Shown piece after piece: positions 55,406-63,915 of a stretch of 64,000 nt of DNA (within the stretch, counting starts at the first letter, position 1; each line of letters begins with the position of its first letter). Origin of the DNA: Chordicoccus furentiruminis (GTDB taxonomy: Bacteria; Bacillota; Clostridia; Lachnospirales; Lachnospiraceae). The notes beneath the pieces were generated by a model. That model ran no database searches, was not told the DNA's origin, and saw nothing but the letters and a program-made list of their open reading frames with translations. The stretch covers positions 2,259,501 through 2,323,500 of the forward strand of contig NZ_CP048829.1 of NCBI RefSeq assembly GCF_019355395.1, in the 5' to 3' direction. The translations under genes were made by a program, and so were the position numbers.

Positions 55406-55448
55406 GGGCGGCGGCGCCGGAGCGGGACTCCGGCGCCGCCGCCCTTTT
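55406..55448 (+). terminator. Terminator of amt
   Basis: A perfect 17-bp stem GGGCGGCGGCGCCGGAG / CTCCGGCGCCGCCGCCC (55406-55422 with 55427-55443) is followed by TTTTATGG. After it the sequence becomes strongly AT-rich (55480-55584), with TTGACA at 55514 and TATAAT at 55545-55550, probably the orphaned start of the AT-rich island. Confidence 0.88.
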
Positions 55449-55584
55449 ATGGAAACGCCGGGATGAGGGAAGAAAACAGCGCATTAGTCATTGGCTATTA
55501 GTGAAAAAATCAATTGACAATAATGCAATCGGATGAATATGTAGTATAATATACAGCATAATACAGCAAAACAACGAACAACAT

Positions 55585-57121
55585 GAGGCTTCGTGCACAT
55601 GTGTGGGTAGGAAATAGCCTCTGCCTACCATAATAACAATTGAAAAGGTCATCGGACTCTCGTAATGTATAGCTGTCGAAGAAATACAGAACGGAGATTC
55701 CAATGACCTCAGCTAATACATTATTGAAGAACATCCTTGACGTCAAGGGTGCAGTTGTTCAAGGCGCCGATTTTTCTGTTGATGCACATGGAGTAAAGAA
55801 GCTCACAGTCCGTATGCGTCCCAAAAATCGGGAGTCTGACCGCTGTCCGATCTGCGGCCGACATTGCTCTGTCTATGACAGATCCAGTATTATCCGGTCC
55901 TGGAGAGCCCTCGACTTTGCCGGCATCCTGGTGTACATCAATGCGTATACCCAGCGGATCAGATGTCCGAAGCACGGCGTTCTGGTTGCTGCCGTTCCAT
56001 GGGCGTTCCACGATTCCGGATTCACCAAGAGCTTTGATCTGACTGCCACCTGGATGGCTGAGAATCTCAGCCGCAGCGCCGTAGCCGAGTACCTCCGGAT
56101 CGACTGGAAGACCGTTGCCCGCTGCATCACAAGAGTCCGCAAATACATTGAGCCTGATCCAGGTAAACGGCTGGACAACCTTGTCAACATCGGAATCGAT
56201 GAGACAAGCTATCGTAAGGGTCACAAGTACATTACCGTCATAGTGAACCACGATACCAATACGGTTGTCTGGGCAAGCAACAAGCACGGAAAAGAGATCT
56301 TTTCCAAGTTTCTGGAAAGCCTTACTCCAGAGCAGAGGGCATCCATAAAGGTTGTTACCGGTGACGGTGCCAGATGGATCGACCAGTGCATTGAAGAATA
56401 CCTTCCGAACTGTGCACGCTGCGTTGATTCCTTCCACGTTGTAGAGTGGGCAAACGAAGCACTTGATGCTCTTCGCAAGGAAGCGTGGCGCGATGCCCAT
56501 CAGGAACTCAAGGAGCTCAAGAAGACCGTTAAGCGCAAGCGCGGTCGCGGAGCTTTGAAGGATAAGGATTCCATTGCCGTCCATAAGGCGGAGGAGAAAG
56601 CGGCTGAAATAAAGGGCTCTGCTTACGCATTAGGGAAAGCACCGGAACACCTGACCAACAAGCAGGAAACGCAGCTGGCTGAAATCGCGGTCAGCAATAA
56701 ACGTCTGTATCGTGGGTACCTGCTGAAAGAGCAGTTGAGGCTCATTCTTCATATGGACGATGCGGATGAGGCAAAGGAAGAACTGGACAGGTTCTTCTGG
56801 AGAGCCACCCACAGCCGCATCGATGAATTCAAGGAGCTTGGTCACAAGATCCGCCGGCATGAAGAGCACATCCTCAATACGATTCGATTGAAGATGAGCA
56901 ATGCCAGAATCGAGTCGACCAACAACAAAATCAAATTGATCATCCGGAGAGCATTTGGCTTCCGAGATGTGGAGAGTATGATCGATATGATCATGCTTGT
57001 CTGCTCGAATATTAAGGTTCCTTTACCGAACAGGCCGATAGCGGAGCCAGAAAACTAACAATGGAGGGGCTTAACGGGCATTTCTGCCACGGATTTTACC
57101 CACAGGTACGCCCGAAGAGCC
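55585..57121 (+). mobile_element. ISL3-family insertion sequence, copy 1 (intact)
   Basis: The 1537-bp unit starts GAGGCTTCGTGCACATG and ends in the inverse of GGCTCTTCGGGCGTAC, the ISL3-type terminal repeat, both followed by TGTGGGTA. It carries one intact transposase. The second copy at 60719-63915, once its own insertion is removed, has the same 1537-bp length. An 8-bp target duplication is not evident; only AACAT is shared by the flanks. Confidence 0.88.
55703..57058 (+). CDS. ISL3 family transposase (copy 1)
   Basis: The 451-residue transposase has an N-terminal zinc finger (CPICGRHCSVYD, RIRCPKHG), an HTH (SRSAVAEYLRIDWKTVARCI), the first Asp in IGIDETSYRKGH, the second in VTGDGARW and a C-terminal Glu in NARIESTNNKIKLIIRRAFGFR. 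The protein is identical to that of copy 2. The length is normal. Confidence 0.95.
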   Translation: MTSANTLLKNILDVKGAVVQGADFSVDAHGVKKLTVRMRPKNRESDRCPICGRHCSVYDRSSIIRSWRALDFAGILVYINAYTQRIRCPKHGVLVAAVPWAFHDSGFTKSFDLTATWMAENLSRSAVAEYLRIDWKTVARCITRVRKYIEPDPGKRLDNLVNIGIDETSYRKGHKYITVIVNHDTNTVVWASNKHGKEIFSKFLESLTPEQRASIKVVTGDGARWIDQCIEEYLPNCARCVDSFHVVEWANEALDALRKEAWRDAHQELKELKKTVKRKRGRGALKDKDSIAVHKAEEKAAEIKGSAYALGKAPEHLTNKQETQLAEIAVSNKRLYRGYLLKEQLRLILHMDDADEAKEELDRFFWRATHSRIDEFKELGHKIRRHEEHILNTIRLKMSNARIESTNNKIKLIIRRAFGFRDVESMIDMIMLVCSNIKVPLPNRPIAEPEN

Positions 57122-57159
57122 AACATTAATGATGCATTCTTGGAAGGAGAAACATGTAA

Positions 57160-58137
57160 ATGAGAAGTAGAATTATCATAATTGCAATAACCTTGTGCAT
57201 GGCAATGCCTATAGCTTCTTGTGGAAATAAGGAAGAAACAGAGCATGTGTCTGAGTCGGTGGAGGCTTTGGATGATGTCGAACAAAACACTGTTGTTCCT
57301 TCGATCGAAGACCAGGAAGTGAATCCCGTTGTGCCAGATGCAGCTTCAGATAATACGACTGAAAACATCTCAAGTGAGTTAGAGGCAGATACGACTTTAG
57401 ATAATGGAGCGGATAGCATTTCTGAAGATCAGGCATATGCGGCAGTTATTAACTATTGTAAGGCAACTATCCCAGACTTTTCTGATGAGATTAACACTGA
57501 GGGATTCAGTGAGTATTGGGATGTGTCAACAAACGAAGATGGTGAAATAGTTGTTTTGTATCGCTCATATACTGCGGCACAGACACGATATTATATTGAC
57601 TCTGTCACAGGGGATACATATGTTACTGAGCTGGTGCCCGGAATTATTGATGACGAGCAGAGAACCGGAGAGACATTCAATGTGAGGGATTACCTAGTGG
57701 ATCCCGGTCAGCAGGATACTCCGACTCCACCAGAGAACAGCGCATCTGCTCCAGCGGAATATGAGACAGCAGACGGATTTATGAGCTCGTTTCTTTTATC
57801 CACTGAGAGGGATAAGATTGACACGACAAATGAGTATGGCACCTTCTACAGAGTTGTTTATGAGGCTTCACTGGAAGGAAACGAGCTTATCGCATGTGGC
57901 TCCATGGATTACAGAAATTCCATGGACCAGGATTCGATTTATATCTCTTCCGACCTGAAGCACATTTTTATAGTTGACGATAACACAGTATACCAGAAGG
58001 GTGGAGAAGAGAGCACTGTTACGGTTTCAAAGGATGAATTTGCGGAACTCCTCGACGAACGGAAGGACTCGGGTATGTTCCTTGGAGTAGAGATAAAGGA
58101 TGGAGTAGTTTCTACAGCCATGCTTTTCGCACAGTAA
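57160..58137 (+). CDS. Predicted lipoprotein of unknown function
   Basis: The 325-residue product has a short signal peptide with lipobox PIASC (Cys21) and then an acidic, Ser/Thr/Glu-rich stretch (~22-85). Two globular parts follow: one with EDQAYAAVINYCKATIPDFSDEINTEG (~88-160), and one with FYRVVYEASLEGNELIACGSMDY (~215-320). I do not recognise the family. Base composition is clearly AT-richer than the genes before 55 kb, which suggests transfer. An AAGGAG lies upstream, but the nearest ATG (57154) is followed at once by TAA and then the gene's ATG. Confidence 0.75.
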   Translation: MRSRIIIIAITLCMAMPIASCGNKEETEHVSESVEALDDVEQNTVVPSIEDQEVNPVVPDAASDNTTENISSELEADTTLDNGADSISEDQAYAAVINYCKATIPDFSDEINTEGFSEYWDVSTNEDGEIVVLYRSYTAAQTRYYIDSVTGDTYVTELVPGIIDDEQRTGETFNVRDYLVDPGQQDTPTPPENSASAPAEYETADGFMSSFLLSTERDKIDTTNEYGTFYRVVYEASLEGNELIACGSMDYRNSMDQDSIYISSDLKHIFIVDDNTVYQKGGEESTVTVSKDEFAELLDERKDSGMFLGVEIKDGVVSTAMLFAQ

Positions 58138-58214
58138 TGATTCATGATCATAGCTGTACACTTGCGTGGACAGAGCACTTCAAATCTGAATATTGGGAAA
58201 TAGATAGTCTTTAG

Positions 58215-58262
58215 GAGGCACACAGGACTGCCAGATGCAGTACCATGTGTGCCTCTTTTTTA
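58215..58262 (+). terminator. Terminator after the lipoprotein gene
   Basis: GAGGCACAC (58215-58223) pairs with GTGTGCCTC (58247-58255), followed by seven T residues. The rest of the gene-free stretch 58138-58529 contains small hairpins (GGTGC-GGA-GCACC at 58273, CATTTCC-GAAA-GGAAATG at 58301) and the promoter at 58462. Confidence 0.85.
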
Positions 58263-58461
58263 GTGTTCTGAGGTGCGGAGCACCGATAGAACGCGCAGCC
58301 ATTTCCGAAAGGAAATGATCAAAGGGTTTGGGAATTCCCAACAAGCAGAATCGATAAGAGCGAGCGGTAGCGGCGCCTCTTATCATTGCTTGCCAATATA
58401 GTAGTATTATGTTTTGGTGTCAGAAATATCTCTCACCATTGAGATGGAACAAGAGTTTATA

Positions 58462-58490
58462 TTGATATCCTTCTAGGTTTCGCGCATAAT
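58462..58490 (+). promoter_or_regulatory. Promoter of the HTH/DraG-HsdM genes
   Basis: TTGATA (58462-58467), a 17-bp spacer and CATAAT (58485-58490), 39 bases before the HTH gene start. Confidence 0.6.
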
Positions 58491-58529
58491 GTAAATACCG
58501 CATAAAACCGCCATTATTGGAGAATTCAA

Positions 58530-58730
58530 ATGAAGTATTTGTCTATAAAACAAACTTCAGTCAAATGGAATGTTTCAGGAAGAAGAATCAATGATCTTTG
58601 TATTTCAGGAAGAATACCAGGAGCAATAAAGATCGGATCTTACTGGGCAATCCCGGAAGATGCTGAAAAGCCTCGTGATGAAAGAATAAAGACAGGGCGT
58701 TATATAAAAATGAAACAGGAGGCGGAGTAA
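58530..58730 (+). CDS. Small excisionase-like helix-turn-helix protein
   Basis: The 66-residue protein reads YLSIKQTSVKWNVSGRRINDLCISGRIPGAIKIGSYWAIPEDAEKP. This is the winged-helix pattern of MerR/excisionase-like DNA-binding proteins (W-x-V-S-x-R-x-I, G-x-W-x-I-P). Its stop codon is directly followed by the ATG of the DraG-HsdM gene, whose ribosome site AGGAGGCGGAG lies inside this gene. It is therefore likely to be a regulator coupled to that gene. Confidence 0.75.
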   Translation: MKYLSIKQTSVKWNVSGRRINDLCISGRIPGAIKIGSYWAIPEDAEKPRDERIKTGRYIKMKQEAE

Positions 58731-60767
58731 ATGTTAGGAGCCATTATAGGCGATATTGCTGGTTCCCGGTTTGAGTGGAATAACATCAAGAGCAAAGAGT
58801 TTGACCTTCTGACTTATAGATGTGAACCGACGGATGACAGCATCATGACACTGGCTGTTGCTAAGGCTCTTCTTGAAAGCAAGGATGATTATCGCGTTCT
58901 TACAGACAAAACCATTAAATGGATGCAGACGCTAGGCAGAAAATATCCGCATGCTGGTTACGGCGGAAATTTTCATAAGTGGCTACTCAGCGATTCTCCT
59001 AAGCCTTATAACAGTTACGGTAATGGGGCGGCTATGCGGGTAAGTCCGTGTGCATATGTCGCCTCTTCTATGGATGAGGCTAAGCTTCTTGCGCGTATCG
59101 TGACGGAAGTCACGCATAATCACGCTGAAGGGATCAAGGGTGCAGAGGCTGTTACCGTTGCTATTTATATGGCTCTTCATGGAAGTAACCTTCTGGAAAT
59201 CCAAGACTATATCAACGCCAATTATTATCATATCACGTTTAAGTTGGATGATATTAGGCCAACATACACGTTTGATGTGAGTTGCCAAGGCTCTGTTCCG
59301 CAAGCATTAGAGGCATTTTTTGAATCCACGGATTATGAAGATACTATCAGAAATGCCATCTCAATTGGCGGAGACAGCGACACGATTGCTGCCATTGCCG
59401 GCAGCGTTGCAGAAGCCTATTATGGGATTCCCGCAGCGCTCCGTAAGCACGGGCTTACTTTTTTGGATGGGGACCAAATTAAAATATTAACCGATTTTGA
59501 GGACAAATTTGGATTCATCTCTGAAAAGGAAACGAAATCAGGACTTAAGAGAACAAAACACAAGCCTATGAAAGATGTGAGCAAAAATACCGAAGCATTA
59601 TCCAGGGAAGATATCGTACTTGAAGCAATAAAAGAATCAGACCTAGCAGATCGCACTACTGAGTATTGGAAGAAAATCACAAGTAACGCACTCTTCAATC
59701 ATTTATTTGAGGCGTGCAATATTTTGCGTGGTCCTATAGACCAGGACGACTATAAGTCGTACGTTATCCCGATTCTGTTTTTTAAACGCATATCCGATGT
59801 CTATGATGAAGAGACGGCTGAGAATGAAGAACAGTATGGTGATGACATCGCATTCTATCCAGAAGAAGAATTACACACTTTTGTGATTCCGAAGGGTTGC
59901 CATTGGAATGATGTGAGGAATACCAGCGAAGATGTTGGTAAAGCTATTGTAGACGCTATGATGGGTATCGAACATGCTAACCCAGATACAATGGCTGGCC
60001 TATTCTCTTCTTTTGATGATGCTAACTGGACTGATAAGACAAAACTGGATGATGAACGATTGAAGAACCTTATCGAGCATATGTCATCTATGCCGGTCGG
60101 AAATAAAAATTATTCCGCCGATGTAATGGGCGATGCTTATGAGTATCTAATCAAGAAATTTGCGGATATGAGCAAAAAGAACGCAGGAGAATTCTATACA
60201 CCGCGCTCAATTGTTAAGCTTATGGTTCAATTACTGAATCCCAAGTCAGGTGAGTCTGTTTATGATCCGGCATGTGGAACTGGAGGCATGCTTATTGAAG
60301 CCATTCGCAATATGGATGACGAAAAGGCTTCATATGGCAAGATTTATGGTCAGGAAAAAAATCTTTCCACCTCGGCTATTGCGAGAATGAATCTCTTCCT
60401 TCACGGAGCTAAGGAATTTAAGATTGTTCGCGAAGACACTTTACGAAAACCGGTTTTCATTCATAATGGTCAGCTTCAACAGTTTGACTGTGTTCTTGCG
60501 AATCCCCCGTTTGGATTGGATCACTGGGGGGCAGAGATTTTCGAGAATGATCAGTGGGGACGTAACATTTGGGGTAGCCCCACTGATTCAAATGCTGACT
60601 TTGCGTGGCTACAGCATATGTACAAGTCGATGCGTCCCGGAAAGGGGCGCTGTGCGGTAGTTATGCCGCAAGGTGTCTTGTTTCACGGTGGACGTGAGGG
60701 CGATATTCGGAAAAAAATGAGGCTTCGTGCACATGTGTGGGTAGGAAATAGCCTCTGCCTACCATAA
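58731..60767 (+). CDS. ADP-ribosylglycohydrolase (DraG-like) fused to type I DNA methyltransferase HsdM, 3' end lost to ISL3
   Basis: Residues ~1-255 form an ADP-ribosylglycohydrolase: GAIIGDIAGSRFEW, EPTDDSIMTLAVAKAL (metal site TDDS), GNGAAMRVSP, HNHAEGIKGAEA, GGDSDTIAAIAGSVAEAYYG. All expected metal residues are present. After a ~50-residue linker, residues ~312-450 match HsdM_N (NHLFEACNILRGPIDQDDYKSYVIPILFFKRISDVYDEE). Residues ~465-660 are the N6-adenine methylase domain with AGEFYTPRSIVKLM, motif I DPACGTGGML near 511 and motif IV LANPPFG near 590. The final ~17 residues (MRLRAHVWVGNSLCLP) come from the ISL3 end, so the C-terminal part of HsdM is missing. No HsdS or HsdR remains in the window. 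The fusion is in one uninterrupted frame. Confidence 0.88.
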   Translation: MLGAIIGDIAGSRFEWNNIKSKEFDLLTYRCEPTDDSIMTLAVAKALLESKDDYRVLTDKTIKWMQTLGRKYPHAGYGGNFHKWLLSDSPKPYNSYGNGAAMRVSPCAYVASSMDEAKLLARIVTEVTHNHAEGIKGAEAVTVAIYMALHGSNLLEIQDYINANYYHITFKLDDIRPTYTFDVSCQGSVPQALEAFFESTDYEDTIRNAISIGGDSDTIAAIAGSVAEAYYGIPAALRKHGLTFLDGDQIKILTDFEDKFGFISEKETKSGLKRTKHKPMKDVSKNTEALSREDIVLEAIKESDLADRTTEYWKKITSNALFNHLFEACNILRGPIDQDDYKSYVIPILFFKRISDVYDEETAENEEQYGDDIAFYPEEELHTFVIPKGCHWNDVRNTSEDVGKAIVDAMMGIEHANPDTMAGLFSSFDDANWTDKTKLDDERLKNLIEHMSSMPVGNKNYSADVMGDAYEYLIKKFADMSKKNAGEFYTPRSIVKLMVQLLNPKSGESVYDPACGTGGMLIEAIRNMDDEKASYGKIYGQEKNLSTSAIARMNLFLHGAKEFKIVREDTLRKPVFIHNGQLQQFDCVLANPPFGLDHWGAEIFENDQWGRNIWGSPTDSNADFAWLQHMYKSMRPGKGRCAVVMPQGVLFHGGREGDIRKKMRLRAHVWVGNSLCLP

Positions 60768-60771
60768 TAAC

Positions 60772-62426
60772 CCTGAATTATTCATGACGTTAGATTCCAA
60801 CTGGAAATCTCGTCAGATAATTGTTTGATGATGGCATCTCATTCGCAAAAGCAGAGAGTTATCCACAAAAAGGGCAAATTATCCCCTTGTTTATGAGTGG
60901 TTGCGTTTGAGATTGTCAAGGTTCACGAATTACTGCTTATTCCAGCAGTGGTTGTAGCTGCCTGATATTTAAGAGCGTTTCATTAAACTCTTTCTTGTAA
61001 GGGCAGCTGCTGCACAGCTTGAATATGATATATCTTGCTGAATGAACCGCTTTCGCGGCGATCTTCAGCAACTTCAAACGAACGGTATTGATCCGCTGCT
61101 TTCTCATGCCTGCGGGTAATACCAGTCGTCGAAACCAATTGAACAGGTTATAGGCAAGAGCATGTACTTGCAGGCGGTTTGCATTGACCACCTTGGAACG
61201 ACTGCTCACAGAAGAGAAATCGAACCCAGATTTTCCTTCTTTGATGAAGTTCTCCATCTTGCCCCGGCCACAGTAAAACTTAATGACCTGATATGGAGCT
61301 GTTTCCATCGTTGTGACGATAAAGGTATACAGATGGACCATCTGGTTATAGGGTTTCTCAATCTTAAAGACAACCCTTCTCGGATGAGGCCAACTGCCGG
61401 CCTGATATTCAAACTCGCCGTATTCCACAGCGTAATCAACCTGGTTTTCACGAGTAGCCCGGTAAAGGTCTTCATCCGCATCGGATGCATACTTGATTAA
61501 TGTCGAGTTCTGTTTCAGGCGGATCGCATACTTGCAGTCGTTTTCTTCACAGGCTTTATACAGTTCCGGCGAGGCAAAACCGCTGTCACCACGCAGATAC
61601 AAGGGCAATGATGGATATTTTATCCTGTACTCCTGCATCAGTGGAATCATGAACTGATCGGCATCCTTGCTGCAATACTGTGTACCATCACGCAGCTCCG
61701 ATTTCAGCAGATCTCCGGTCAGCCCATCGCAGCAAAGCAGCGGGTGATAGCCGTGGGCTTGATAATGAAAGTTGAAGCCTTCACCTTCCTGGCCGCCATA
61801 TGTGTTCAGTAGGGTGGAGTCCAGATCAAACAGCATAAACTCTGGCATTTTACTGGAATAAACAACATCTCTCATTTTTGACTGGATCATCGCCAACTGA
61901 GCGAGCGTATCTTCATCCATGCGGTTCCAGAAACGGGACAGTGTAGGCTGTGAAGCAAGTATATCTTTATCAAGGATTGCGGTCAGTACTGGATCGTTTG
62001 TCAGTTCATCGGCACAATCATCTTCGAAATAAGCAGCTATGATCTGATAGACCATCTGCATCAGGTTATCAGGGTCCGTGTGAATGCGGCAGTTCGTATG
62101 ATCGTTGGTCTTAAAAAGCTGTTTTACAAGCTTTGTCAGGCCGATCTTTGAGGCGAATTCTTTGATCAGAAGCAATCCGCCGTCAGAGGAAAGGTCGCCG
62201 CCGTCAAAATTTATTTTGATTTGCTTATTGCTTTCAAGTGAAATGGTGTTTAGAATTGTCATAGAGGACCTCTTTCTCTTGGTAATTGATTGATTCGACA
62301 CCTTGATTTTACCAAGAATAGGGTCCTTTTTCTATTCACTTTTCAAGTGAAAGCAGGAAAGCTGTGTAACCATAGTAACCATGCGACTTTTAGTCGCAAT
62401 CACCGCCTTGCGGTGAATAATTCAAG
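60772..62426 (-). mobile_element. IS1380-family insertion sequence inside ISL3 copy 2
   Basis: The 1655-bp element has terminal inverted repeats CCTGAATTATTCA and the inverse of CTTGAATTATTCA. It is flanked by a 5-bp direct repeat ATAAC (60767-60771 and 62427-62431). It carries one intact transposase on the minus strand. It inserted between the ISL3 left end and its transposase gene. Confidence 0.92.
60937..62262 (-). CDS. IS1380 family transposase
   Basis: The 441-residue transposase carries KINFDGGDLSSDGGLLLIKEF at the start, MLFDLDSTLLNTYG (first Asp), LYLRGDSGFASPELY (second Asp), and ENFIKEGKSGFDFSSVSS near the catalytic Glu. These are IS1380 hallmarks. ATG 62262 follows AGAGGTCCTCT; the frame is open to 62301. 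The length is normal. Confidence 0.92.
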   Translation of the reverse strand: MTILNTISLESNKQIKINFDGGDLSSDGGLLLIKEFASKIGLTKLVKQLFKTNDHTNCRIHTDPDNLMQMVYQIIAAYFEDDCADELTNDPVLTAILDKDILASQPTLSRFWNRMDEDTLAQLAMIQSKMRDVVYSSKMPEFMLFDLDSTLLNTYGGQEGEGFNFHYQAHGYHPLLCCDGLTGDLLKSELRDGTQYCSKDADQFMIPLMQEYRIKYPSLPLYLRGDSGFASPELYKACEENDCKYAIRLKQNSTLIKYASDADEDLYRATRENQVDYAVEYGEFEYQAGSWPHPRRVVFKIEKPYNQMVHLYTFIVTTMETAPYQVIKFYCGRGKMENFIKEGKSGFDFSSVSSRSKVVNANRLQVHALAYNLFNWFRRLVLPAGMRKQRINTVRLKLLKIAAKAVHSARYIIFKLCSSCPYKKEFNETLLNIRQLQPLLE

Positions 62427-62496
62427 ATAACAATTGAAAAGGTCATCGGACTCTCGTAATGTATAGCTGTCGAAGAAATACAGAACGGAGATTCCA

Positions 62497-63852
62497 ATGA
62501 CCTCAGCTAATACATTATTGAAGAACATCCTTGACGTCAAGGGTGCAGTTGTTCAAGGCGCCGATTTTTCTGTTGATGCACATGGAGTAAAGAAGCTCAC
62601 AGTCCGTATGCGTCCCAAAAATCGGGAGTCTGACCGCTGTCCGATCTGCGGCCGACATTGCTCTGTCTATGACAGATCCAGTATTATCCGGTCCTGGAGA
62701 GCCCTCGACTTTGCCGGCATCCTGGTGTACATCAATGCGTATACCCAGCGGATCAGATGTCCGAAGCACGGCGTTCTGGTTGCTGCCGTTCCATGGGCGT
62801 TCCACGATTCCGGATTCACCAAGAGCTTTGATCTGACTGCCACCTGGATGGCTGAGAATCTCAGCCGCAGCGCCGTAGCCGAGTACCTCCGGATCGACTG
62901 GAAGACCGTTGCCCGCTGCATCACAAGAGTCCGCAAATACATTGAGCCTGATCCAGGTAAACGGCTGGACAACCTTGTCAACATCGGAATCGATGAGACA
63001 AGCTATCGTAAGGGTCACAAGTACATTACCGTCATAGTGAACCACGATACCAATACGGTTGTCTGGGCAAGCAACAAGCACGGAAAAGAGATCTTTTCCA
63101 AGTTTCTGGAAAGCCTTACTCCAGAGCAGAGGGCATCCATAAAGGTTGTTACCGGTGACGGTGCCAGATGGATCGACCAGTGCATTGAAGAATACCTTCC
63201 GAACTGTGCACGCTGCGTTGATTCCTTCCACGTTGTAGAGTGGGCAAACGAAGCACTTGATGCTCTTCGCAAGGAAGCGTGGCGCGATGCCCATCAGGAA
63301 CTCAAGGAGCTCAAGAAGACCGTTAAGCGCAAGCGCGGTCGCGGAGCTTTGAAGGATAAGGATTCCATTGCCGTCCATAAGGCGGAGGAGAAAGCGGCTG
63401 AAATAAAGGGCTCTGCTTACGCATTAGGGAAAGCACCGGAACACCTGACCAACAAGCAGGAAACGCAGCTGGCTGAAATCGCGGTCAGCAATAAACGTCT
63501 GTATCGTGGGTACCTGCTGAAAGAGCAGTTGAGGCTCATTCTTCATATGGACGATGCGGATGAGGCAAAGGAAGAACTGGACAGGTTCTTCTGGAGAGCC
63601 ACCCACAGCCGCATCGATGAATTCAAGGAGCTTGGTCACAAGATCCGCCGGCATGAAGAGCACATCCTCAATACGATTCGATTGAAGATGAGCAATGCCA
63701 GAATCGAGTCGACCAACAACAAAATCAAATTGATCATCCGGAGAGCATTTGGCTTCCGAGATGTGGAGAGTATGATCGATATGATCATGCTTGTCTGCTC
63801 GAATATTAAGGTTCCTTTACCGAACAGGCCGATAGCGGAGCCAGAAAACTAA
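62497..63852 (+). CDS. ISL3 family transposase (copy 2)
   Basis: The protein is identical over all 451 residues to copy 1, including the zinc finger, HTH and DDE residues. Its own upstream region is intact from 62427, so it could be expressed despite the IS1380 insertion further upstream. Confidence 0.95.
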   Translation: MTSANTLLKNILDVKGAVVQGADFSVDAHGVKKLTVRMRPKNRESDRCPICGRHCSVYDRSSIIRSWRALDFAGILVYINAYTQRIRCPKHGVLVAAVPWAFHDSGFTKSFDLTATWMAENLSRSAVAEYLRIDWKTVARCITRVRKYIEPDPGKRLDNLVNIGIDETSYRKGHKYITVIVNHDTNTVVWASNKHGKEIFSKFLESLTPEQRASIKVVTGDGARWIDQCIEEYLPNCARCVDSFHVVEWANEALDALRKEAWRDAHQELKELKKTVKRKRGRGALKDKDSIAVHKAEEKAAEIKGSAYALGKAPEHLTNKQETQLAEIAVSNKRLYRGYLLKEQLRLILHMDDADEAKEELDRFFWRATHSRIDEFKELGHKIRRHEEHILNTIRLKMSNARIESTNNKIKLIIRRAFGFRDVESMIDMIMLVCSNIKVPLPNRPIAEPEN

Positions 63853-63915
63853 CAATGGAGGGGCTTAACGGGCATTTCTGCCACGGATTTTACCCACAGG
63901 TACGCCCGAAGAGCC

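Larger units (their letters stand above)
60719..63915 (+). mobile_element. ISL3-family insertion sequence, copy 2, itself interrupted by IS1380
   Basis: The first 53 bases (60719-60771) equal copy 1 55585-55637, and the rest (62432-63915) equals copy 1 from 55638 to 57121. Between them lies an IS1380 element. The left end cuts the hsdM frame. The right flank does not continue hsdM, so the insertion was accompanied by deletion or recombination. Confidence 0.9.

Noticed and set aside
60717-60767. Native C-terminus of the DraG-HsdM protein
   Set aside because: These bases are identical to the left end of ISL3 copy 1 (55585 onward), so the last residues are encoded by the IS.
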